From contig JAHEWK010000004.1 in assembly GCA_020740775.1 (NCBI GenBank), forward strand, positions 2,852,001-2,916,000: DNA of 64,000 bases, read 5' to 3'. A program made the position numbers and the translations under genes. Each line of letters starts with the position of its first letter. Position 1 is the stretch's first letter. The notes beneath the pieces were generated by a model. That model was not told where the DNA came from, did not search any database, and was given only the letters and a program-made list of their open reading frames with translations. The stretch is from Ilyonectria destructans (taxonomy: Eukaryota; Ascomycota; Sordariomycetes; Hypocreales; Nectriaceae). Below, piece after piece: positions 34,035 through 45,700 of the stretch.

Positions 34035-37000
34035 ATGTCATCGCAAGGCATTCGCCTGCGCCTCGCCATCCGCAGGCACGCGGTCCCTGAGGTCAAGCTC
34101 GTGTGGCCATGCGTCACCTCCGAGGACCTCACAGTCGCAAAACTCCTCGCCCAAGTCAACGAAGTGGTGCCCCTCGAGAGTGGAGAATGGGGTCTTGAGG
34201 ACTACGCCGTTGAGCTAACCGACGGCAATGGAGGCAGCTTTGAGTGTTTGCACTTCCAGCAGGTTGGCAGGATCTTGAAGGAGGATGATCAGATCTTGTA
34301 GGTTTTGTGCTTCTTTCGACACTTCGCGCCCAGCTTTGCTAACTTTACAACAGGATCCGATCCCTCCTTACCGAAGACCTCAGGCGACGACGACTCACCG
34401 GACGACACCAGATTTCCTCCGACGGGAGGCACCTCGTTGACGGTCTCGCTTTCGGAAGACCGTGGCTGAGGGTTCCCCGAGATCGACCTGCCCTTGACCT
34501 GCCTCCACGAAAACGAGCCCGACTGGAATATGACATCGAGGAAGATGAGGATGACGAGGATGACGAGGATGACGAAGAAGATGAATCCTTCGAAGACGAA
34601 GACTCTATGGAAGATGAAGAGCTACCAGAGCAGCTCATGCTGGAAGGCACAGAGTCGTTCGATGCGGACGAGCCTAGCAGCGTTGGCATACATGCATTGT
34701 TTGACGATGCCGATCGGGATGCCGACAATGAAGGCGACGACGGTATCGACAGCGACGACAACGACTTCCTCCCAGGCAAGGATGCCGAGAGCAGCGCCGA
34801 CGAGGAGGAAGACGTCAACCTCGAGGACGAGCTACGAGTTTTGCAGGAAGACAACGCTGTCATAGGAGACCACCCGTCAACGGAGCGCCTGGAATTCGAC
34901 TCTAGCGACGACGACGATTTGCCTCGGGGTCTTCTCACGGCCCAAGATCTCGACCTCTCATCCCTTGACCATATCAACACTCTTCGATCGGCTTTTCCCC
35001 TAACATCAGTAACTTCCATCCATACTGAGTTGCTCCGTCAGCATAAGAACCTGAGAGCAACGTTCCAGGCCCTCGCCAAATCCAACGAGCCGACTATGAG
35101 CTTTGACGAGATGATGGATCGAGCATTAACTGGGTTCATCGATTACTCTCAGCCAGCCCTTCTCGGCCAAGAAACTTCGTTGCTCGCGGGTCTTGGCGCC
35201 CGAGAATCTGGAAGTCCAGACATCAGAGGGCTCGGGGGCTCGGCAAGGCCAATGATTGAGGAGGTAGAGAGTATCGATACTCCCGTCACAGGTGGTCCCA
35301 GGATGGAAGCCCCATCGGGAGAATTCACCTTTCGCCAGGTGATGAACATGGGTGTCGAGTCTAGTAGTGACGACACATCCAGCAGTGACAGTAGCTCAGA
35401 AGCAAGCTCCGACGACTCAAGCTCCGACGACTCAAGCTCCGACGACGATTCCGATGACGACTCCGACGACGCCATGGATAGCTCCGACAGCGAGTCTAGT
35501 GATTCTAGCGATTCCAGTGACTCTGACTCTGATTCTGACTCGAGCTCGGGTGACGATGCCAGTGTCAACAACACCACGGGCCGCCTCGAAGACGATAACG
35601 ACAGCTCGAGTGACTCCGACTCCAGCAGCTCGAGTGACGATTCCGCCTCAGAGCCAGAGGAGGTTCCATCAAAGAAGAAAGCTCCAGCAAAGGCGCTCGT
35701 AGTCCCGGAACTTTTGAAACAGATCCTCGCTACATCTACTACCTCGCCACCCATCGCCGCCCCTGTCCCTCCTGGTTGTGGTCTTACCAGAACCCAGAAG
35801 CGAAATGCTCGGAGGCGAGACGCAAAGAGGCTCAAGGAATCAAATGGCACTCAATTGCAGTCGCCGATGATTTCTGAAGTTGAGGACGAGGATGCGGAGC
35901 TGTTGGCTCGAAAGAAAGCCCTCCTGCTCAGCGTGGTTGGCGAAGAAACTCCCAAGACCAAGGCAGAGCAAGTTGCAGTTCCTAGTAGCACAGAGATCCA
36001 CCCCAAGGACACACCCACGGTGGAAACTCCCCAGGACGCCCCTCCGAGCAGCGAACCCACCTCGCAGCAGCGTCGCATGAAGGTTGACATGGGTGCTGGA
36101 CGCAGACTTTTGTTTGGCGCACTTGGGCTGAAGAACCCCAAGTCAAAGGCCGACGAAGACAAGCTTCGAAAGAATCTGATGAAGAATGTGCGACCGTTGG
36201 AGAACCATCGAACTCAAGATATCCCAAAATCCAATGGCGCCAAAGAGGCTGAGCCAGAGCAGCCCGATGAAGATCCTGAGGCATGGCGGGAGAAGATTTC
36301 ATACCGCGGCGTGGAATGTTGCCACGAGGGCATGGTGCTTAGCGAACCACCATTTCCGTTTGTGCAACGTTGGGATCCCCAACAGCAATATGGGTCCATG
36401 AGGAAGAGGAAGCGAGAGTCGCAGAATGTGTACGACGAGAGCTACTACGAAGAAGATTCCCAGTGGAACGAGGATGGCACCGAATGGGTAGAACCCGAGC
36501 AGAAGAAGAAGAAGTCAAAGAAGCGAAAGGGCAAGGATAACCACGGTGACGATGAAGGAAGGGGAACCAATGCTAACGCGGACGTGATTCTCAACTACGA
36601 TGACACGCCAGCCAAGGCTCGTCCGGAAGACAGCCAGTTCACAGACGTGGACGATCTCCCATCTTTGCCATCGGATCTCACCACCCTCCCCGTGCTCGAG
36701 TTTAACGACGTCAAGCCCGGCATGGTCGTGACCTGGAAGCAGCTGCTCATGTCCAAGGCTACAAGCTGGCAACCCCAACTCGCATCCCTCACGGGCTTGG
36801 TCTTGTCCATTAGCGACGATGACTGTGTCCATGTCCTACTCGCCAAAAGAGACCGTGAAGAGAATGACAAGGTATACGATGAGCACACCGGCAGGCGGGT
36901 ATATGACAAGTTTGAGGCGCCAGATTCGGATGAAGATGACGAAGACGAAGGAGACACTGGACGAAGAGACGTGGAGTGGACGGAGATGACCGAGACGAGA

Positions 37001-38455
37001 TTGGTCCAACCCGCGCCGCCATCCAGCTCGCCGAGTGCACCCGCGAACGGAGATTCCGTTCAGGCGGCTGAGAGCGCACCAGTGGCCGATTCAATCGCAG
37101 ACAACGTAAGCAAGAAAAACGACGATAACGAGACTGTGGCTGAGGAGTTAGATACGCAGGAAGTGATGGCCGGTGTGGAAGTCGAGCTGAGAGACCTGGA
37201 GACAACCAAGACTGCGCCAAGCGATATATCGACCCCGATCCCATCCGGACAAGCCCCCCCACGCATCGAGCTGACCACCTCGAACGACTGGCCAAACATC
37301 GCAGCCCAAAGTGCAAACTCGCCGATCGAGAGGGTTAACAGCCCGAGTCGGCAATTACAGGAAATGTCACAGGTGGCTTCTACTCCAGACAAACGGGGCC
37401 TGGAGGTTACTTCTGGGGGAAAGGACGATTCCGATGTCGACCGACCTGTTGAAAGATGTGACGCTCTGGAAATCGACATGGAGGACTGGAACCCTATGCC
37501 TCTGAAAGATTCTGAACTGGAGTCAGTGATTCCCGATAGTATGCCGTCTCTTGGCCTCCCTCAACCATCAGATGCAGACAATTCTCACCCATCACCTGTG
37601 GTTGAGCACCCTCTCGCGGTGGCTTCGTCAGTAGGCAGTGTTCACAGTGGACGACAACCACCCTCAAACTATGGCATGGAAGAGTCTCACGAGGAGCACA
37701 TTGAGGATTCTGCGATGGGAGACACTACGCCTCGTGCACGCGACATGACCCCAACCCCACGAGATGGCCCATCTATGGATGAAGACAGGAGGAGCAGTAG
37801 TCCGTTTCCATCTCTGGACGAAATCTTTCACACCGCCGCCACGTCGCGACACACGCAGAGCCCTGGAAAACCAGCACAAATGTCAGCGCTGCGGTCTCTG
37901 AAAGCTAGTGTGAGACGAGACTTTGAGTACGAAGAGGCGATGCGCAAGCTCGATGAGGGTGAGGAGGAGTCGGACCTGTCATCGGACAAGAACAAGTCGA
38001 TCCGGAGCTTGTTTCCGAATGCAACACAGCCTGAAGCCGAAGTAGATCTTCCCAAACTTATTCCACCCAAGTTGGAGACACCACCAAGGTCGGCACGGTC
38101 TCAACGGGCGAAGCGATCATCGCCGTTTAGGATCCCAGAAGGCAGCCAAGTTATCTCGCTCAGCTCCAGCCCAGACTCATCGCAGTTTGTAGAGGATTAC
38201 GCCCTCGACAACGACGACGAAACCTACAAGGAGAGTCCTCATCCAGACGGGTCAGGTTTATCCCAGAAAAAGGACCGCGATGTGACGCGACGAGAGACTA
38301 GGAGCCGAGGAAAGAGTGTGCCAGTGACGACAAGAGGTAAACCCATGCGGACCAAGCTGGGACGTGGCCGGACAGGTTTGCCACCAGCAATGGACGCCAA
38401 CGCGAGCGCGGTCAGCCAGATCAAGGGGCGGAAGAAGAGGGGCGGCAAGTCTTGA
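34035..38455 (+). CDS. Coilin-like nuclear protein
   Basis: Probable fungal counterpart of coilin, the Cajal-body scaffold involved in small nuclear RNP assembly. Two exons, 34035-34297 and 34354-38455, join in frame to 1454 residues. The N-terminal ubiquitin-like part (about 1-90: GIRLRLAIRRH, WPCV, FQQVGRILKEDD) precedes PPRKRARLEYD and a long acidic run (about 150-200). A Ser/Asp-rich tract follows (about 420-525), then the coilin-type basic element LTRTQKRNARRRDAKRL near 565-583. A Tudor-like domain lies around 865-935 (VKPGMVVTWKQLLMSKATSWQP), and a Ser/Pro-rich disordered tail ends in basic residues. It is much longer than animal coilin (about 576). The order N-domain, basic patch, Tudor supports the call; function is inferred from this layout only. 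Confidence 0.75.
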
Positions 38456-39376
38456 GGGTGGGAGGCGATACTTGGGTCGACAATACTTTGGTCGACAATA
38501 TTTGGGTCGACAATACTTGGTTCGACAACCACATCCACACGCATCAACTCATGATGTCATTTTGTTTTTAGCTACATACATTGCTGCATTTCCGGCGGAG
38601 GCGAAGATACCACTGTTTAATATGTACGATAGCGAGAGTGAGGAGGACGGCACGGTTGGTTGAGAGCATCACCGGCCGAGGCGTTGGGGAACTTATGGAA
38701 CCTGAACCTGCACCATAGTACAGAGCCGAAGAATGGAAACGCACTTGTTTCAGGACTCTCGTGACTGTGCCCTCTGTGTTGGTGTTGTGTGTGTGTCCCA
38801 CTTCACGTCCAAGACGCCCCAGCCAACCAATCTCGACTCCTCCAACACCACCCACCTCCAGAATCCGCGAACCCCACCGCACCCATTGGGTCACGCAGCC
38901 ACGACGCCATCTGCACCGCCGTCTAGTTAAGCATAGTGCAGCCTGAATTCCTGCTCATGAGTCCTGAAATGTGCTGCATCGCCGCAGGCCGACTCCTGTG
39001 TCTAGTGTGCGTCACGGGGGTTGACTACGGGGGACGCATGATAAAAGCGTCGCGTGTCGCATGTCGAGGAGGGTAGCTGAACTGTCGTGTCTTGATTGAT
39101 ATTTGTTCACGCGTTCCTTTAATTCTTTGGGTCCTGTTCTTATTTCTCATCTTTTCTGGGTTGTTGTTCTTAGTGTGGTTCTTATTGTGCATCACGACAA
39201 AGAACTTCAAGACAAAGGCTTTCTAAGTGGCAACACGGTTATATACCACACCATTGTACCCTTTGCCACAACTAAGGCTTTTCTCCTGTTATACGCCTTC
39301 GAATTCGTCAAACAGACAGCGGTTTATTTGTCTCACCCTCGGTATATACAAAGATCAATATATTTCTACCGCCGTC
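38456..39376. other. Intergenic region with tandem repeat
   Basis: Holds a 4 x 15-bp tandem repeat just after the coilin-like stop, then T-rich sequence leading to the small secreted-protein gene. No gene is supported; long overlapping frames start on non-ATG codons. Confidence 0.5.
38470..38529. repeat. Tandem repeat, 4 units of 15 bp
   Basis: Units start at 38470, 38485, 38500 and 38515, with consensus ACTTGGGTCGACAAT and one to three changes per unit. The array begins 15 bp after the coilin-like stop codon, so it is probably in the 3' untranslated region. Confidence 0.8.
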
Positions 39377-39787
39377 ATGAAGCTACCCTACACCATCATG
39401 GCAATTTGCCTAGCCGGCATCGCAGCCGCGCTCCCGGCCACAACCACTGCAGCATCCCCTGCGACAACCGCCGAACTCACAGCACTACCCACTGCAACAA
39501 ACACCCAAGATTCGCCCACCGGACGCCTCCGACCGAGACAATCCAACCCCGAGGACGACCCGCCTCCCTACGTGCCCATCGTCACCGCCGCGGCGACCCA
39601 GGACGAGGCCCTTGCGAGTCTCGGCTGGGTCCAGACGACGTACTACGAGTGCCACACAAGGGGCGGCCAGGAGCACTGCGGGTGGCACATACCCGTCATG
39701 AAGAAGGAGTCTGCAGGAACGGCGCGGAGAGGCGGCGCGTGGGGTGCTGCGGTTGCTGCTGGGGCTGCGTGTTGGGCGATGCTGTGA
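39377..39787 (+). CDS. Small secreted protein, possibly GPI-anchored
   Basis: Single exon, 136 residues. The N-terminus has a clear signal peptide: a Lys followed by a hydrophobic stretch to about residue 19, with an Ala-rich cleavage region. A Thr/Ala/Pro-rich linker follows (about 20-60), suited to O-glycosylation. A compact segment carries two cysteines in TTYYECHTRGGQEHCGWHIPV (about 95-115 region). The C-terminus, rich in Gly and Ala and ending CWAML, could be a GPI-attachment tail or a short membrane anchor. No enzyme motif. The start at 39377 is the only one that gives the signal peptide. It could be a cell-wall protein or an effector-like protein; sequence alone does not decide. Confidence 0.7.
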   Translation: MKLPYTIMAICLAGIAAALPATTTAASPATTAELTALPTATNTQDSPTGRLRPRQSNPEDDPPPYVPIVTAAATQDEALASLGWVQTTYYECHTRGGQEHCGWHIPVMKKESAGTARRGGAWGAAVAAGAACWAML

Positions 39788-40288
39788 CGAGAGAATGGAC
39801 GTTTTGCATACGACTCTGGGATTTAATTTGGGAAGCATCTTGGAGTCGGGGAGTTAATGGAGGGATAGAGTTTGATACCCAGCTGGCTGGCCAGCATTTT
39901 ATGAAGACACGAACAATACTTTTTTTAACCATTAAAATGATTCCTTCTGTTGTGACATATCCATTGGTAGTGCTGTCCCATGCCCTTCCAATTCATCGAC
40001 AGCGACAGGCGTACACATCCACATGCCACCAAGCGAAAGAGCAAACGGAGGGAGCTAATGTGTGTCATGTAATATTTTTGGTCCGAAACCCGAAACACCA
40101 TTGATTTCATGCTAGTGTATTGAGGAAAGATCATGAAAGCCAAGCCCTCACGCCTCCTCACCGAGTCCAGAATTCCGTCGACACGTCCCTCATGCCGAAG
40201 AAATGGACGCACCCGCATACCCGTGGCTGCAGAAGGCAAAACACCACAGCTCCCCCACCAATCCGAGGATATACATGGATTTCGCCGT
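39788..40288. other. Short intergenic region between convergent genes
   Basis: Contains the 3' ends of the secreted-protein gene and the eS24 gene. Nothing else seen. Confidence 0.5.
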
Positions 40289-41056
40289 TTATTTCTCCTT
40301 CTTCGCCTTGGCACCCTTGACCTTCGCCGTTCCGCGGAGAGTCTTTTGTCGGTTCTTGCGCTGCTTGCCTGTAGAGTGGAAGAGACCACGTTAGCCGTCT
40401 GTGTTTCTGCAACTGTCCTACCGTCCTCATCCAGGCCAACATCCACACAGCAGGTGTTGCTGAACGAGGTGACGGTCATGGAGGGGTACGCACGCTGCTG
40501 TCTGCTGGCACGCTCGGTCTTGGTGGCAAGGCCAACACGGACCAATCGGTACTGAGGCTCGAACTTCTTCATGGCCTCGGGGGAGTCGTAGACGAGGGCG
40601 AAGCCGGTGGTCTTGCCGCCACCGAACTGGGTTCGCAGACCGAAGACGGAGATCTGGTCCTTCTGGGCCTTGTAAAGGGCGCCGAGCTTCTCGCGGAGCT
40701 CATCCTTGGCGATGTTGGCACGGTTGGGGTGGAGGATGTCACTGTACGCAAGTCGCGTCAATCAGCCCAGGTTCTTTCTCAAATCGTCGACACCATTCCT
40801 CCATCGCTCTCTCTCGGTCCAATCCTCATTCTCCCGGGGCAGACGCGATCCTCTTTCGTAAATGCGCATATCGAGCCCAGGGTCGTCGTGGCCCGGGGAG
40901 AGGGAGAAAAAGTTGGAGAGACAGCGATGGCGATGGTGACGGCGAGGGGTTCAATTCAAGGGCCAGCACTCACACGACCATCTGCTTGCGGCCCAGCAGA
41001 GGGTTGCGGATGAACTTGCGAGTTCGGAGGGTGACGGGGGAGTCGTTGTCCGCCAT
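40289..41056 (-). CDS. RPS24: 40S ribosomal protein eS24
   Basis: Structural protein of the small ribosomal subunit needed for 18S rRNA maturation. Three exons on the minus strand, 41056-40974, 40741-40494 and 40368-40289, join in frame to 136 residues, the usual eukaryotic length. Nearly every segment is diagnostic: [54 protein letters not shown], and the Lys/Arg-rich tail [19 protein letters not shown]. Intron 1 is long for this genome (232 nt), as often in fungal ribosomal protein genes, and intron 2 is 125 nt. It is divergent to the methyltransferase gene, about 530 bp apart. Confidence 0.97.
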
Positions 41057-41583
41057 GGTGTCGGTGGTGGTGATGGTCTCTGGGTGAGTTGACGGGCGAG
41101 AGACGGCGGTTGGGTGGGTGAGGTCGTGGATGAAGTTGTCGCGAGCGGCAAAACTAGGCAGAGGAGCGAAAATTCCGATTCCCGTGTCGCTTAATTGGGC
41201 CCAACCCTAACAAATCTGTGGGCGCTGCCTCATAATTGGGGCAGCCACACAAACCAGGTTTTTTTAGGTTCATCACGTGAGTTGAGACCTGACAAACCCC
41301 ACCCCATATTAATTCGTCCCCAGTCGGTAAAGCCTCGGCGGGGAGAGCGAGCATCGGATGAGAAATTGTTAGTGAACAAGGCGACTGTTGGTTCCGCGAT
41401 GCATCTATGGGGATCGAGTGTCTTGGTGGAGCATAATCGACTCATCAAGTTTTTGCTCAATGACTGTTCTGTTTTATTAGCTGACATATTTTGAGAACAT
41501 TATACATGTAAGGATTCTTACAACTAAAAGTACACCACTCACGAAGCATCGACGCACAGCTCACAAACTGTGCACTAACAACT
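41057..41583. other. Divergent promoter region of RPS24 and methyltransferase genes
   Basis: Contains a CACGTG box near 41275 and a CCCTAA-type motif near 41204-41210 (AACCCTAAC), both common in promoters of fungal ribosomal protein genes. No coding feature. Confidence 0.4.
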
Positions 41584-42702
41584 ATGGAGTCCTCGCCCCC
41601 ATGGACAAGACAAGTCAACCGGTTCTGCAACCAATATCTCCAGTTGGAACCTGAGTTGGACTTTCCTGATGCTTCACTCCTTAAGACCCGGCAAGTTCAG
41701 GATGCTCTCTATACAAGACTGTTTGCGGATGGAGCCGTTCAGTTTGGGCCTCCTCAGAGATACCAGCTTCGAGTCCTGAAGGAACTCATGAAGAAAGTCG
41801 AGGCGAGCATTGATGACTGGAATGAGAATGTGAGTGCGACTGCACATTACACTGAGTGTACCACGCAGGTTGTGCCGTCGTTGTTCTGACCGAAGTTGTA
41901 GGGTGTCTCTGATGATTTGATGTCCACTCTATCCATTCTTCTCGCAACACCTCTCGCTCCCGAGGCTACCTCTGTTCAACAAAAATGCTACGTTACCTAC
42001 CAGTTATCTACCCTAACAGGTGATAACCTGGGATCAGAATCGCAAGAGTCCCCGAGGGAACCTCATGTTACCCTTCTCGAAAACCGCTCTCTCATCTCAG
42101 CGGCCGGGACCACAGGACTGCGAACTTGGGAAGCTGCACTTCATCTGGGAGTATATTTGTGTCAAAATAGCTCTATTATCAAGGGCAAACGGATCCTAGA
42201 GCTGGGCGCTGGCACCGGATATCTCTCGATCCTCTGCGCCAACTTCTTAGGATCTCCCCGTGTAATTGCTTCCGACGGCTCCGACGACGTCATCAACAAC
42301 CTCCCGGAAAACCTGTTCCTCAACAACCTCCAAGACTCGAACGCGATAATTCCAATGGAGGTCAAATGGGGGCACGCTCTCATGGGCACCGAGGAAGACA
42401 AGTGGAATGGCGGTCGCCCCGTGGACGTCGTACTCGGCGCCGACATCACCTACGATCAGAGGATAATACCCGCACTGGTGGGGACTCTCCTGGACGTCTT
42501 TCAACTGCACCCCGCAGTCGAGGTCTACATTTCAGCAACCCAGCGCAATGAGGAAACATTCCAGGTGTTCCTAGACAAATGCCAGATCAACGGCCTCGCC
42601 GTGGAAGATCTCCAGTTTGAGGTGCCGAGCAGGGAGACACAAGAGGGGCCGTTTTACAATGACAAGGTAGCTATTCGAATTTGTAAAGTGTCCAGACCAT
42701 AG
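41584..42702 (+). CDS. EFM3: Protein-lysine N-methyltransferase, EFM3/FAM86 type
   Basis: Seven-beta-strand SAM-dependent methyltransferase. Yeast Efm3 and human FAM86A trimethylate a lysine of elongation factor 2. Two exons, 41584-41829 and 41902-42702, join in frame to 348 residues (yeast Efm3 is 339). An N-terminal helical region precedes the catalytic fold. SAM motif I is LELGAGTGYLS (about 180-190), with SDGSDDV further on and VVLGADITYD near 258. The segment TTGLRTWEAALHLGVYL before motif I is characteristic of the FAM86 and METTL21 group. EFM3 is favoured over other members by the N-terminal extension, with moderate certainty. Confidence 0.82.
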
Positions 42703-45700
42703 CACAATGGACGAGACACTAGATCTACATCTCGGGCCCTCAAGGGAGCTGGGCTCAAAGGGCGGGGCAAGGTTGTGGCTCTCGGTATTACGGCAACTCA
42801 GCCAGTGGTGATTTGGTGAATAGTTCCACAACATTCCAGTCCTCAGCTCAGGCCGCGTAGCCGGACATGCCTTACCTGTCAAGTTCACACGCGTCGAGGG
42901 AATGCGGGGTCTAACCGGAGAAGCTGGCCCGACAAGCTTTCGTCGATCACGTTGTTCTGACCCCATCCAACGAGTCGCAGCTCTAGGGTAGATCTGCCGT
43001 GAATGCTCATGCCATCACCCCTCTAGCTATCAGATCATAGGAACTGTCGCCGCATGCGCAATTAGGCCTCTGCACTGCAACCCGTCGGGAGATTTAGGTG
43101 CCTTTCAAGTCCCGAGGCATTGAGGCGGCTGACTTGCCGATTGCATGTTAGTCACGATATCTGGTCGGGATCTGTTGAGGTGTCACGCCACGATTGTCAA
43201 CGGGCGTGATGGTTCCTCGGCATGGAGCTCTCGGCATAGCTCGATGATTGGCCCATGGTCCTCAAAAGAATCGACTTCGAGTGACGGTTGATCAGACAAT
43301 TGATGAATGTGGTAACCAACCCCGACTTCCCCATCACGTACGCCTAAAGTTACTACGTTCAAATCGCCACTCCCCGCACTTGCAACAAGGTCCAGTTGGA
43401 CTCGCTTGACGCCTTACGAACTCAATCATGGGAAGCAAAGAGGAGCTCTAAAGGTTCGATCGTGACCGCGGATCGGTCCCAATGATTGATTGACACCCCC
43501 CGCACTTCAATGGCTTAGGTGGGCACACCATGCCACTCTCTCCCGTATTCCGTCAACATGGTCCGGTGGGGCCGGGAACAGCAACACACAAACGTACGAA
43601 CGTTGAGGTCCCGGAACCAAGAACCAGGTTCCACAGCCAATGTGACGCGTGGGACTCGAGAGAACGAGGCGCTAGACGATGGGAGCAATCGAAGATGGCG
43701 CTTCAAGCAATGCGACACCGGGGGAGTCGTGTGTGGGAGGCTTTTAGGAGGGTTCTGTAAGGCACACACCGTGATCCACACTGCGCGCGCATGATGGGAT
43801 GTGACGATGACTTCTTGGGATGACCATAGTGTCAGCGAGGCAGAATTTCGAGAGCGCTATGACGGACAAATCTGTCATCTGCCTTGTTTGACCGGTGACA
43901 TAGAAGGGAGTTTTGGAGCTGTTATAGTCTTGTCGTCATGATTTCGCCCATGGCGTAATGGAAGTGATAAGGAAAATTACCCGATTAGACACCACTCTAC
44001 CATGCAAAGTTGCGGGTACGCAGGGTGCAGATCATCAACGTCAAAATCGATACAGAGACGTGTAATGAGTGAATTGTAAGTGACTTGTGCATAAACAGGT
44101 TCGTCCGCGCTCCGGATAGACAGCCGGTATTACGGCGTGGAGGCTGTGGAAATATCGAAGCACAGGCCACGGATCCAAGTTAATTGCACCGGTTGAGGAC
44201 AAGCTCTTCCGTCCTGTCAACGAAGCCGGGAGGGATTTTCGTACCCCTGTACGGTGGACCGGACGATATTTAGGGGAAGAAGAGGAGCCGGAGCCTGTTT
44301 CTGGATTGGGTTGCTGTCGCTTTGGATGAGCTTTTTTTTTTCGTTTCTTTTTCATTATTATTCCTGACGTAAGTGCGTGCTTGATGGGGTATCACGTTGT
44401 TTCGAGGCAGATGGTGCCGGGAGTTGATGTCATGCATTTTCTGCTTCGTGGTGGAGCTGGGGAACTCGACGGGATGGTACTCTGACCCGTCGAGCTTCCC
44501 ATTCGAGATTGTGCATGCAATGTAAACACGCACTGTAATTAGGAGTAAGAATAGACATTGGCCCAACGTCCCCGAGGCCCGCTAGTCTGGCGATTGCTCG
44601 GTTTTCTCATTCTTATTGCCTGTGGTGGCCCGTCCATACGAATGTACATCTATCCCGGTCTATCGGGGGCCGGTTCGAGCTGGTTGCTGCTCCATTCTTA
44701 GATTACGGGCCGGGGCTTACAAGGGGAGAGGGCCACTATCAGGGAACGAGCAGGGGAGAAGCGACAAGCAAGTCATCAAAAACCTCGGGATGAACCCGTT
44801 CCCAGTATTGTCCGGTACGCGCAGTGTATTACGGGGTCCGTATTGCCCGCCGTCCTGTCCGTATTCCGAATTCCGAACTACACACGGCAGTGCGTGTCAA
44901 CAGGTGATGTATGCAGTCGACGGCGACAGAGACGGCGACAGAAACAGCTCTGTCACGAAACCGTCATCCCGCAGCGCATCATGGCTCACCATCACCCCAC
45001 GAGTGTGCCAGGTCTCGTGCTCCTTATCAGCAGTTTCCAATAGCTTGGATGCGTCGCCCGCCTGTAGCCGCGCCGTCAGCAGTCGGGCATTGGACTATTG
45101 GGAGGAGGGGAGGGCCAAGCTTTCTTGGCCGGTTGTCGATGTCACCTTGGCCGGGTTGGCCTTATCCATTGGCACTGAATTTAGTGTCAGAGCTGGTGCC
45201 AGTATGGGTGCCGATGTCGTGCTGATAGTCGATATGGGCAGAGTCGTTGGAGAAACCAGCAACAAACGGGAATATCCTGGTGGGCATTTGCAGCATTCCC
45301 ACCACCCACCACCTACCACCAATGCCCGCAGGACGATCGCTGCACCACCGACCGGCTGCACGTTAGGTTAGGTGGTTAGATAGCGCCGCAACACACTCAA
45401 GGCACCCACAGCCCTCCCAGCGCTCACCGGCTGCACTTCTCTAATCGCTGGCCATGGTAGCGGCTGCACGTGGTGCCTGGAAGCCCTGTCAAAGTGCCAG
45501 CTGGCTGCTGTGACCGCTGTGGCCCTGAGGCCCAGGTGCAGGTGCAGTGCGTGCAGCGACCCAGTGCGTGCGTTAGGTGGGTTAGGTTGCGTTGCGTGTG
45601 TCCACTGCCCCCCAAAGACCCAAAAGGCCCCCTCGTTCTCCATTCCGTCGCGGTCACGGGGCTGGCCTGCTTGCATCGTCGCGGCCACTCACCCAACCGC

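Noticed and set aside
43515..43794. Open frames on both strands
   Set aside because: Mirror-image open frames in the same GC-rich stretch are typical of chance; no motif supports either.
44616..45371. Long open frame of about 250 codons
   Set aside because: Composition is unlike a protein, the region is GC-rich with overlapping open frames on both strands, and no family is recognised.
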